Assembly (NCBI GenBank): GCA_017482355.1
Contig: JAFUNJ010000011.1
Coordinates: 1 to 40,573 of the forward strand
Length of the DNA: 40,573 nt
Direction of reading: 5' to 3'
Origin: Clostridia bacterium
GTDB lineage: Bacteria; Bacillota; Clostridia; Oscillospirales; CAG-272
Both the position numbers and the translations under genes were made by a program. Within the stretch, counting starts at the first letter, position 1. The number at the start of each line of letters is the position of its first letter. The notes under the pieces were generated by a model. The model saw only the letters and a program-made list of their open reading frames with translations, searched no databases and had not been told where the DNA came from. This document shows, one piece after another, positions 1 through 6,711 of the stretch.

Positions 1-1
1 C

Positions 2-1084
2 ATCGGTGCTTTTGCCCTTTATGGGTACAAAAAGGACCCCGACCAAAAGGGGCATCTGATCATCGACGAGGAAGCCGCCGCTGTTGTACGTGAGGTGTTC
101 ACACTCTTTTCCCAAGGCTACGGCAAAACCGCAATCGCCCGTATGCTCAATGACAGAGGCATTCCCAATCCAACCGAATACAAGCGTCTTAAGGGATTGC
201 GCTACAAACAGCCTAAAGCCCGGAACAGCACCCTTTGGAAATACTTCGCAATTTCCGATATGCTGGTAAATGAGATCTACATCGGTAATATGGTGCAGGG
301 CAAATACGGCAGTATTTCCTACAAGACCAAGCAGAACAAGCCTCGCCCCAAAAGCCAATGGTACATTGTGGAAGGCACTCATGAGCCCATCATCGACCGT
401 GAGCTTTGGGACAGGGTGCAAAAGATGGTACAGGAAAGAGCGAAGCCTTTTGACGTTGGCACCATCGGTCTATTTGCAAGGAAGGCTCGCTGTGCCAATT
501 GCGGATATGTGATGCGCTCCTCCAAAAATCGAGGCAAGCACTATCTGCAATGCTCTAACCGTCACGTGGCGAAGGATGCCTGCATTGGTTCCTTTATCTC
601 GGTTGATAAGCTGGAGCAGATGGTCATTGACGAGTTGAACTGCCTTTCCGAGGAGTATCTGAACAAGGACGATTTGGAACGGAAGATCGAGTTTTGCAAC
701 AATCTGCAAGCGCAGAAAGACAGCATTCTCAAAAATATTGCTACTTACGAAAAGCGTGTTGCGGAATTGTCCAAGGGTATTCGGGAACTGTACATGGATA
801 AGGTCAAAGGACTAATCAGCGGGGCTGATTATACAGAGATGTCCAAGGACTTTATTGCAGACCGTGACCGCCTTGAAAAACTGATTTCCGATGGGCGTAA
901 GCAGATCGAAGAAATCGAGGTAAAAATCGAAGTCGGCGACAACCGCAGAGAGATCATTGAGCGTTACACAAACCTTAAACACCTCACCAGAGAGATGGTT
1001 GAAATCCTCATTGACTACATTTCCGTAGGCAAGAGAATTCCCAAAACAAACGACGTCCCCATCGAAATTCACTGGAATTTTTGA
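2..1084 (+). CDS. Large serine recombinase, C-terminal part (N-terminus outside window)
   Basis: Open reading frame entering from the left edge and ending at TGA 1082-1084. The visible part begins inside the 'recombinase' DNA-binding domain (GYKKDP, then VREVFTLFSQGYGKTAIARM and LNDRGIPNP, typical of this family). A zinc ribbon follows with two CxxC-like pairs (CANC around 492-503, then C...C around 550-585), and then a long charged coiled coil (about 640-960) and the C-terminal tail. This is the domain order of SpoIVCA/phiC31-type large serine integrases, which catalyse site-specific recombination between attP and attB. The catalytic N-terminal resolvase domain, with its serine, lies outside the window, so activity cannot be judged. 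The 3' end sits about 95 bp from a cotJC fragment, which suggests that the element it mobilises ends here. Confidence 0.93.
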   Translation: MGAFALYGYKKDPDQKGHLIIDEEAAAVVREVFTLFSQGYGKTAIARMLNDRGIPNPTEYKRLKGLRYKQPKARNSTLWKYFAISDMLVNEIYIGNMVQGKYGSISYKTKQNKPRPKSQWYIVEGTHEPIIDRELWDRVQKMVQERAKPFDVGTIGLFARKARCANCGYVMRSSKNRGKHYLQCSNRHVAKDACIGSFISVDKLEQMVIDELNCLSEEYLNKDDLERKIEFCNNLQAQKDSILKNIATYEKRVAELSKGIRELYMDKVKGLISGADYTEMSKDFIADRDRLEKLISDGRKQIEEIEVKIEVGDNRREIIERYTNLKHLTREMVEILIDYISVGKRIPKTNDVPIEIHWNF

Positions 1085-1182
1085 TATGTTGCACTTATGA
1101 GGTTGCAGCTACCCAAAATTCGCGATCCCGAAAACCCGCATAAATACTGGGTTTTTGAGATCTGTCGTTCTTACACAGTTGC
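1085..1182. other. Candidate element/chromosome junction (att site region)
   Basis: This segment of about 98 bp separates the recombinase stop codon from the point where CotJC similarity begins (AAEQKAR, from about 1182). Its translation shows no CotJC character, so the right-hand recombination junction should lie near 1175-1182. Large serine recombinases usually have an attachment half-site right beside their gene. The exact core dinucleotide cannot be fixed without the left junction. The location is inference from the break in similarity. Confidence 0.5.
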
Positions 1183-1384
1183 AGCAGAGCAGAAGGCGAG
1201 AACGACCTACGATAACATTCTCAAGCTCGTCGACGATCCCGACGTCATCGCGCCGATACGCTTCCTGCGCCAGCGCGAAATCGTGCATTTCCAGAGGTTC
1301 GGAGAAGCCCTCGGAATGGTACAGGATCAGCTCGATAGCAAGAATTTCTACTACTTCAACCCCGCCGACAAACGCGGATGCTAA
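1097..1384 (+). pseudogene. cotJC: 3' fragment of cotJC (spore coat manganese-catalase-like protein)
   Basis: Open frame of 95 codons. From about residue 29 onward (AAEQKARTTYDNI, LVDDPDVIAPIRFLRQRE, IVHFQRFGEALG) it matches the C-terminal third of CotJC/manganese catalase family proteins, which are normally about 190-200 residues. The RQREIVHFQRF stretch carries the Glu/His metal ligands of the second half of the di-manganese four-helix bundle. The first 28 codons are not CotJC and probably belong to the inserted element. The ATG at 1097 has no convincing ribosome binding site. The frame and stop are intact and a terminator follows immediately, so the fragment is well preserved. It is either a recent disruption or the 3' exon-like half of a gene that is rejoined on excision. 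Confidence 0.75.
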
Positions 1385-1408
1385 AAAAGAGCCGAACGGC
1401 TCTTTTTT
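1383..1408 (+). terminator. Rho-independent terminator of cotJC
   Basis: GAGCC-GAAC-GGCTC stem with A6 before and T6 after, starting at the stop codon of the cotJC fragment. It is symmetric enough to work in both directions. Confidence 0.85.
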
Positions 1409-1480
1409 GTTTTGTGAAACAATATTTATAGGGTTCACTCAACCTCTGTAAATGATGCGGCAAAACATTCGAACATTACT

Positions 1481-2344
1481 TTACTTGTCCATTATGCATA
1501 TATCTCTTTTACAATTCGAGCAATCTCCCAAACATCTAACAAGCGGTTTTTGTAAATTCTCACTTGTATATCTGTTGAATTCGTGTTCTGAACTCAAAAT
1601 GTGTTCAGAAAGGACAATGTTCATATCCGGATATTTATTCTGGTAATACTTGATTTTTGATATTCGTTTTTGTATTTCGCTATACGATATGTCGTTTTCA
1701 AGAAGTGATAAAAACGTATATTCAGAAACACTATTCTGTTGGCATAAATCCCACACAATATATATTTCGGAATAAGATTTACCTGTTAATACAAGTCTTG
1801 CCTTTGTGTTTTGGGATAGATTATGCTTATTACAAAAGCCTGCAATTTTCGCTAATTCTTTATTTCGAATTTCTCTTTTGCGTTTAAGTTCTTCTCTTTT
1901 TGCCTTTTCGCCAGCTTCAAGAGCCATAATAGCTTTTTTGAATTCATTTGACTCGAGAACAATGATAGCAGACCATTCTTTAGATGTCATATAAGGAAGA
2001 TTTGTGTTTTTGGAAATTAGTTTTGCATGTTCAGATGCTCTTTGAAAATTTTCAAATGTCAGTTTTTCTAATTCCTGAATTTCAAGATATCCCAGCTTGT
2101 AAACGTCTTTTAATTCTTTTAATGTTTCTTCCCGAATTTTTTTCTGTATATCATATTTATTTTGAGTTTGATTTCTAATTTTCCAAACGTATGAATCATT
2201 GACAGTAAAATCATTTGGATTTGAATAAAGCATTTGGTTTGCTTCTTTTCGGCCTGTTGAAAGATATGATGCAATTTCCTTTGCTTTCAATCCATCTGGA
2301 TGTTCTAATAGCAAATTGATAACATCAATTTTGCTAACACTCAT
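1481..2344 (-). CDS. Uncharacterised protein with HTH-like N-terminus and C-terminal Cys cluster
   Basis: 287 residues; I do not recognise the family. Residues 1-60 (KIDVINLLLEHPDGLKAKEI, then ASYLSTGRKEANQML and VNDSYVWKI) read like a winged-helix domain. Residues about 65-175 are highly charged and probably helical or coiled coil (AGEKAKREELKRKREIRNKE). The last 20 residues hold a compact Cys cluster with spacing C-x3-C-x2-C-x4-C (CLGDCSNCKRDIC), which could bind zinc or a cluster. The start at 2344 is supported by GGAG 8 nt upstream on the minus strand. The gene is clearly more AT-rich than the chromosome around it and lies between the recombinase element and the HAD gene, so horizontal acquisition is likely. 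A DNA-binding or defence-related role is possible but unproven. Confidence 0.7.
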   Translation of the reverse strand: MSVSKIDVINLLLEHPDGLKAKEIASYLSTGRKEANQMLYSNPNDFTVNDSYVWKIRNQTQNKYDIQKKIREETLKELKDVYKLGYLEIQELEKLTFENFQRASEHAKLISKNTNLPYMTSKEWSAIIVLESNEFKKAIMALEAGEKAKREELKRKREIRNKELAKIAGFCNKHNLSQNTKARLVLTGKSYSEIYIVWDLCQQNSVSEYTFLSLLENDISYSEIQKRISKIKYYQNKYPDMNIVLSEHILSSEHEFNRYTSENLQKPLVRCLGDCSNCKRDICIMDK

Positions 2345-2486
2345 AATTACAACTCCATATTACAGTCAATTTTAGAATCAAATTTCTAAAGAAAAGCTCA
2401 AAATTATTGCCGCGTGAAGCTTTCGGTGGTAATAAGCAGAGAAATCATTTCTAATTTCACGAATTTCGGGTGGATTTTTGACTATG

Positions 2487-3185
2487 TTATTCTCCCAATA
2501 TCATCTCCGCCACTATCGGCAGCATATCAAGCGATGGGATCTCATAATCCGGTACGATTTCTGGATCGCGGTCGTAACCGCGGAGGTTATACCAAACTGT
2601 CGTAATTCCTGCGTTTTTTCCGCCTTGAATATCCGAGGTCAGACTATCTCCGACGATGAAGCAGTCGGCGCGGTCGAGGTCACCGATAAGCTCGAAGCAT
2701 TTATCAAAAAACTTCGGGTTTGGCTTATCGTAACCGACTCTTTGAGAGATAAATATCTGCTCAAAATATTTACCGATTCCGCTGAGTGCTATTCTTCCGT
2801 CCTGCACCTTGGCAGTACCGTTCGACACTACGAAAAGACGGTATTTTTCTGACATTTCGTCGAGGAGTTCCTCGGCTCCGTCGAGGTAGAACCAGCTATG
2901 CGAGAGGGCGTTTTCGTAACCGCTTTGCACCTTTGCTGGATCGCAGGTGAGACCGAGGTCGGAGAAAAATATCTCGAATCGGCGGTGAAGCACCTGCTCG
3001 CGTGTAAGCTCGCCCTTTTCGAGCAACTTCCACTGTGAAAGATTGACCTTTGAATAGTGCTTTATCATCTCGTTGGTCGGCTCAACGCCGTTTTCGGACA
3101 GCGTTTTGCGGAGCGCGACATCCTCCGAACGGTGAAAGTCGAGCAGGGTATCGTCGAGGTCGAAAAGTATTGCTTTCTTTTTCAT
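2487..3185 (-). CDS. HAD-superfamily hydrolase, YjjG/YfnB-like (noncanonical pyrimidine nucleotidase type)
   Basis: 232 residues. HAD motif I DLDDTLLD is at residues 9-16, with the nucleophile and acid/base aspartates. An alpha-helical cap follows (about 20-90), then motif II VVSNGT, the motif III lysine in YDKPNPKFF, and motif IV GDSLTSDIQGG. The DDTLLDF start and overall length match YjjG/YfnB-type nucleotide 5'-phosphatases, which dephosphorylate mostly pyrimidine and damaged nucleotides. Substrate assignment is inference. The ATG at 3185 lies 1 nt beyond the stop of the asnA mini-gene, so translation is probably coupled to it. Both would be read from the promoter at 3352-3380. Confidence 0.88.
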   Translation of the reverse strand: MKKKAILFDLDDTLLDFHRSEDVALRKTLSENGVEPTNEMIKHYSKVNLSQWKLLEKGELTREQVLHRRFEIFFSDLGLTCDPAKVQSGYENALSHSWFYLDGAEELLDEMSEKYRLFVVSNGTAKVQDGRIALSGIGKYFEQIFISQRVGYDKPNPKFFDKCFELIGDLDRADCFIVGDSLTSDIQGGKNAGITTVWYNLRGYDRDPEIVPDYEIPSLDMLPIVAEMILGE

Positions 3186-3186
3186 A

Positions 3187-3321
3187 TCAAAGGAGTGTTA
3201 TTCCCGCATCAGCGCAAACGCGCAGCGTTTCTTCGTCCCATACCGAGGACTGAACCTCGCCTATTTGTGTCTGACGCGGATTGAGTATTGATTTGTAGCC
3301 CTTCGGAATATAAACGCTCAT
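3187..3321 (-). pseudogene. asnA: asnA remnant: 44-codon mini-gene with in-frame internal deletion
   Basis: Reading 3321 to 3187 on the minus strand gives a complete 44-residue frame. Residues 1-20 (MSVYIPKGYKSILNPRQTQI) are the N-terminus of ammonia-dependent aspartate-ammonia ligase AsnA. Residues 21-44 (GEVQSSVWDEETLRVCADAG then ITLL) are its extreme C-terminus. AsnA is normally about 330-340 residues, so roughly 290 codons are missing and the two ends are fused in frame. The start has a good ribosome binding site (GGAG, 7 nt spacing) and a promoter at 3352-3380. The stop TGA is 1 nt from the ATG of the HAD gene. No catalytic residues remain, so it cannot make asparagine. The assignment rests on remembered family sequence at both ends. 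Confidence 0.8.
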
Positions 3322-3351
3322 AGTACGCTCCAATTTAATAAATCTTTTTAT

Positions 3352-3380
3352 ATTCTACTATATTAAAGCGAAATTGTCCA
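3352..3380 (-). promoter_or_regulatory. Sigma-A promoter for the asnA remnant and HAD gene
   Basis: On the minus strand: -35 TGGACA (3380-3375), 17 bp spacer, -10 TAGAAT (3357-3352), about 30 bp before the mini-gene start at 3321. Confidence 0.75.
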
Positions 3381-3407
3381 TAGTTTTTTGAAAAAATGAA
3401 AATAGTA

Positions 3408-3436
3408 TTGAAAAATTCATAAAATAGGTGTAGAAT
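3408..3436 (+). promoter_or_regulatory. Sigma-A promoter for the lipid kinase gene
   Basis: -35 TTGAAA (3408-3413), 17 bp spacer, -10 TAGAAT (3431-3436), 32 bp before the ATG at 3469. It is divergent from the promoter at 3352-3380. Confidence 0.75.
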
Positions 3437-3468
3437 GGTACCAACAAAATATTTGCGAGGACAGTAAA

Positions 3469-4359
3469 ATGTCGAAAAAAGCGATAATAATTGTAAATCC
3501 GGTCGCGGGAAAAAGGAATATACAAGAGGATCTTCCAAATATGCTCGTAACGCTAAAGGCGCAGGATTACGAAACGAAGGTCTATACTACAAAGGCACGC
3601 GGAGACGCCGCAAAGGTTGCTGAGAAATTCGGACGTACAAGAGATCTCGTCGTTTGCTGCGGCGGCGACGGAACGCTTAACGAGGTCATAAGCGGTCTGC
3701 TCAAGATCGAGCAGAAGCCCCTTCTTCTTTACTATCCCTGCGGAAGCACTAACGATTTCGCGGCTACCCTCGGTCTTTCACGTGACCCGGTAAGAGCAAC
3801 CCGTAACATTGAAAATCGCGAGGTCATGGAGCTTGACGTTGGAATGTTCAATAACGAGCTTAATTTCTCGTATATCGCATCCTTTGGACTGTTTGTCAAG
3901 GCGTCGTATTCCGCTTCTCAGAAGGTCAAGAATATTCTCGGTCACTTCGCTTATATTCTTGAGGGCGCAAAGGAGCTTCCGAATATCGGAAAATCGTATC
4001 GCACGAAGATAGTTTACGACGGCGGCGTGATCAAGGGCGATTATGCGCTTGTCGGTGTTACAAATTCTACCTCTGCAGGCGGCGTTCTTAAGCTTTCGAA
4101 GGACGACGTAAGCTTGAACGACGGACTGTTCGAGGTGCTTCTCATAAGAGGCATCAAGAGCGCAAAGGATCTTGCAAAGACCGCGAAGCTTCTGCTTGCG
4201 AAGAAAACGGACGGCAAGAGAGTAACGCTTCTTCATACGTCTAAGGTTCATATCGAGTGCAAGGATAATCCCGAATGGTGTACAGACGGCGAATTTGCAG
4301 GAATATATACTTCGGTTGACGCAGAGTGTCTGCACGGCGCGGTAAGAATACTGATCTGA
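3469..4359 (+). CDS. Diacylglycerol/lipid kinase family protein (DagK/YegS/BmrU type)
   Basis: 296 residues, the usual length. The N-terminal catalytic domain shows IIVNPVAGKR (residues 6-15), CCGGDGTLNEV with the nucleotide-binding GGDGT motif (about 64-74), and PCGSTNDFA (about 90-98). A C-terminal beta-sandwich domain follows, with the WCTDGEFAG segment near the end. Members phosphorylate diacylglycerol or related lipids with ATP at the inner face of the membrane and recycle DAG from lipoteichoic acid or phosphatidylglycerol turnover. The exact lipid is not predictable. GAGG lies about 8 nt before the ATG. The next gene, a BrkB-type membrane protein, follows after 43 bp in the same direction. 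Confidence 0.93.
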   Translation: MSKKAIIIVNPVAGKRNIQEDLPNMLVTLKAQDYETKVYTTKARGDAAKVAEKFGRTRDLVVCCGGDGTLNEVISGLLKIEQKPLLLYYPCGSTNDFAATLGLSRDPVRATRNIENREVMELDVGMFNNELNFSYIASFGLFVKASYSASQKVKNILGHFAYILEGAKELPNIGKSYRTKIVYDGGVIKGDYALVGVTNSTSAGGVLKLSKDDVSLNDGLFEVLLIRGIKSAKDLAKTAKLLLAKKTDGKRVTLLHTSKVHIECKDNPEWCTDGEFAGIYTSVDAECLHGAVRILI

Positions 4360-4402
4360 TTTTTTGCATATACTTCTTTCATAAAACCGAAACGGAGTAT
4401 AT

Positions 4403-5233
4403 ATGTCAAGGGCAGAAAAGCTTATCCGAGCGTTAGTTTTGATAATAATACGGATAAACAAGTGGCTTGAGGAGCACCGTATTCGGGTGTACGCTTCTCA
4501 GGCCGCTTTTTTTATAATCATATCGGCTGTGCCGATGCTGATATTCGTTCTTTCATTTTTGGGATATTTTATGCCGCGCGGAGAGGACGTGTATTCGCAT
4601 ATCGTAAGGATATTTCCGACGGGACTTGAGCCGTACGCGGCGCGAATTTTATCCGAAATAAACGAAAAATCCAATATACAGCTGCTTTCAGTGAGCGCAG
4701 GCACGCTATTGTGGTCGGCATCAAGCGGTATACGCGGCATCGGCGCGGGAATAAGGAACGTCTACGGCGGCGAAAAGGACAAATGCTATATTTTTTATAT
4801 ATTCAAGAGCATCGTCATAACGCTTCTTTATATTTGCTCGGTGATACTTGCGCTTATCGTATGGGTGTTTGGAGATATGATATTTCAGGCAGTGCCGAAC
4901 TGGAGACACGTCGGAGCTTTGAAGGTGCTTAACAGCGCGGCGCTTTTTCTGCTTCTCAGCGCGGTTTTTATGCTTACCTACCGTGTTTTCGGAGGCGGAA
5001 GGAGCAGGGGAATAAAGGAGGCGCCGGGTGCGTTTTTGAGTGCGGGAGCGTGGTTTCTTTTCTCAGCGATATTTGAATATTACGTTGAGCATTTCGGTCG
5101 GTATTCGTATGTTTACGGAAGTCTTGCATCAATTATCGTCGTTATGCTGTGGTTATATTTCTGTATGGAAATTCTCCTTATCGGCGCAGGAATAAATATT
5201 CTTTTGAGCAGAAAAAAGCGAATGGTAACGTAG
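4403..5233 (+). CDS. YihY/BrkB family integral membrane protein
   Basis: 276 residues with about six hydrophobic helices: IIISAVPMLIFVLSFLGYFM near the start, then VIVTLLYICSVILALIVWV, FLLLSAVFMLTY, AGAWFLFSAIFEYYV and ASIIVVMLWLYFCMEILLIG. The AAFFIIISAVPML stretch and the YGSLASIIVVMLWLY stretch are characteristic of the YihY/BrkB family (once annotated as RNase BN, which was a misassignment). The biochemical role is unknown; some members were linked to serum resistance. It probably shares the upstream promoter with the lipid kinase, which would fit an envelope-related role. Confidence 0.9.
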   Translation: MSRAEKLIRALVLIIIRINKWLEEHRIRVYASQAAFFIIISAVPMLIFVLSFLGYFMPRGEDVYSHIVRIFPTGLEPYAARILSEINEKSNIQLLSVSAGTLLWSASSGIRGIGAGIRNVYGGEKDKCYIFYIFKSIVITLLYICSVILALIVWVFGDMIFQAVPNWRHVGALKVLNSAALFLLLSAVFMLTYRVFGGGRSRGIKEAPGAFLSAGAWFLFSAIFEYYVEHFGRYSYVYGSLASIIVVMLWLYFCMEILLIGAGINILLSRKKRMVT

Positions 5234-5244
5234 GTTTTTTCTCA

Positions 5245-5268
5245 ACTTTCTTGCTCGTGCAAGAAAGT
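5245..5268. repeat. Palindromic intergenic repeat
   Basis: Perfect 10-bp inverted repeat ACTTTCTTGC / GCAAGAAAGT around TCGT. There is no T-tract directly after it, so it is more likely a dispersed palindromic element than a terminator. Confidence 0.6.
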
Positions 5269-5578
5269 AGCAAAGAAACACGCCAAGGGGCAAACCGGTT
5301 TGAATTTTGCCTGCGCAAAATTCTGCACACGTTTTCCCCTTTGGAAACCCCTTTCGGATTAAGGAAGCTTTGATATGTTTGAGTGTTGCTCCCACGTTAT
5401 TGTAGGATGCGACAACCTCGGACCCCCCAAAACTCATTTCATTCGTTTAGGGGAATCCCTTACCTCGGCGCACCGCATAAAACGATGTTACATTATTTCC
5501 GAGCGGACGGTCGAGGACACTCGTCCCCACAAAACGTGGCGAAGCATTTGTTTGTTCTTAATAGAGTGAAGGTCTATT

Positions 5579-5613
5579 GGCTTCCCTTACACAAGGGAGC
5601 CATTTTTGTTTTC
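5579..5613 (+). terminator. Terminator-like hairpin upstream of the YmdB gene
   Basis: GGCTTCCCTT-acac-AAGGGAGCC (one bulged T), followed by a T-rich run. It ends just before the promoter at 5622 and would insulate it. Confidence 0.55.
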
Positions 5614-5621
5614 CTTTCCCG

Positions 5622-5650
5622 TTGACATTTCGGGTGAAATATAGTATAAT
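5622..5650 (+). promoter_or_regulatory. Perfect-consensus sigma-A promoter
   Basis: TTGACA (5622-5627), 17 bp, TATAAT (5645-5650). The expected transcript start is near 5657, which helps decide the start codon of the next gene. Confidence 0.9.
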
Positions 5651-5688
5651 AATCATAATTATACAATACAATGGGGGAAATTTGCCCT

Positions 5689-6483
5689 TTGAACGCAAAT
5701 ACGGTAAAAATTCTGGCTCTCGGAGACATAACGGGCGTGTCTGCCTGCGAAAAGGTCTGCCGATGCCTGAACAAAATAAAAAGTGAATACGGAATAGATT
5801 TCACGGTCGCAAACGGTGAGAATGCCGCTTCACATAACGGTCTTGACCGTTCGACAGCGGAGCTGCTTCTCAGCGGCGGAATTGACGTTCTGACCTCGGG
5901 AAATCACATTTTCCAAAAGCGCGAAATGCTGACCTACATAGAGGAAAATCCCTATATAATCCGCCCCGCGAATTATCCCGCCGGCACACCCGGAAAGGGA
6001 AGCTTCATATTTGAGAGCTTTGGGCTTCGCATCCTCGTTATGAACGTGCTCGGCACGACCTATATGGAGCCGCTTTCCTGCCCATTTGACGCAGTCGAAA
6101 AAATGCTGCGCGAGAATGAGGGTCAGTACGATATTTCAATCCTCGACATCCACGCCGAGGCGACCTCGGAAAAGCTTGCGCTCGCAAATTATTTCGACGG
6201 CAGGATCGACATAATATACGGCACTCACACTCACGTTCAGACCGCAGACACGCGTTTCTTCCAGAAGGGAACTGCGTATCTTACAGATCTTGGAATGTGC
6301 GGACCGATAGATTCGATACTCGGCGTTGACGCTTCGAAGATCATCGAAAAATTCCGCACGCATCTTCCCGTGCGCTTCGAAACGCCCGATGGAGAATGTG
6401 AGCTTAACGGCGCGGTGTTCACCTATGACCGTAAGCTTAAAAAATGCACGGGCATCGAGCTTGTGAGAAGAAGTATAGGATAA
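5689..6483 (+). CDS. YmdB/TIGR00282-like metallophosphoesterase (cyclic nucleotide phosphodiesterase family)
   Basis: About 264 residues. Metal-binding motifs are LALGDITG, VANGENAA and TSGNHIFQKREM, then THTHVQTAD, and TDLGMCGP with the Gly-Pro turn typical of YmdB. YmdB of Bacillus hydrolyses 2',3'-cAMP and affects biofilm and motility; transfer of that function is inference. Start choice: an in-frame ATG exists at 5671, but it lies only about 14 nt after the predicted transcript start and has no ribosome binding site. TTG at 5689 has GGGGGA 10 nt upstream and gives an N-terminus (NANTVKILALGD) close to the family. The gene is monocistronic as far as can be seen. Confidence 0.88.
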   Translation: MNANTVKILALGDITGVSACEKVCRCLNKIKSEYGIDFTVANGENAASHNGLDRSTAELLLSGGIDVLTSGNHIFQKREMLTYIEENPYIIRPANYPAGTPGKGSFIFESFGLRILVMNVLGTTYMEPLSCPFDAVEKMLRENEGQYDISILDIHAEATSEKLALANYFDGRIDIIYGTHTHVQTADTRFFQKGTAYLTDLGMCGPIDSILGVDASKIIEKFRTHLPVRFETPDGECELNGAVFTYDRKLKKCTGIELVRRSIG

Positions 6484-6537
6484 TATCCGAATTATGAACT
6501 TCTTCTCGGCATTACAAAGCATATAGGATATAAGTTT

Positions 6538-6636
6538 ACCTTCTCCGGTGGGAGAAGGTGTCTAAAAAGTGAACTTACTCCTCATCCACCACAGGCGTTC
6601 CGCCTGCGGTCCCCCTTCTCCCTCAGGAGAAGGTCA
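6538..6636. repeat. Composite palindromic intergenic repeat
   Basis: Three hairpins in a row: ACCTTCTCC-ggt-GGGAGAAGGT (6538-6558), CAGGCG-ttc-CGCCTG (6592-6606) and CCTTCTCC-ctca-GGAGAAGG (6614-6633). The first and third arms share the CCTTCTCC/GGAGAAGG sequence, so the whole unit could fold as one cruciform. It resembles dispersed non-coding repeats of many Clostridia. Confidence 0.6.
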
Positions 6637-6711
6637 ATGAACGTGCGATCTTCTTTTGAAATCGCCAAATAGTATAAATAATTCAAACACAACGGCAAAA
6701 AGGATAAAACA

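Larger units (their letters stand above)
5234..5688. other. Gene-poor, repeat-rich intergenic region
   Basis: About 450 bp with no convincing gene. It contains a perfect palindrome ACTTTCTTGC-TCGT-GCAAGAAAGT (5245-5268), G+C-rich stretches that look like dispersed intergenic repeats (5281-5345 and 5415-5560), a hairpin with T-tract (5579-5613), and the promoter of the following gene (5622-5650). Short open frames here lack ribosome binding sites and family features. I checked for a tRNA and saw none. Confidence 0.7.

Noticed and set aside
5281-5570. tRNA or small protein gene in the long intergenic region
   Set aside because: No cloverleaf, T-loop GTTCRANNC with matching acceptor stem, or ribosome-binding-site-supported frame could be found; the stretch looks like repeat material.
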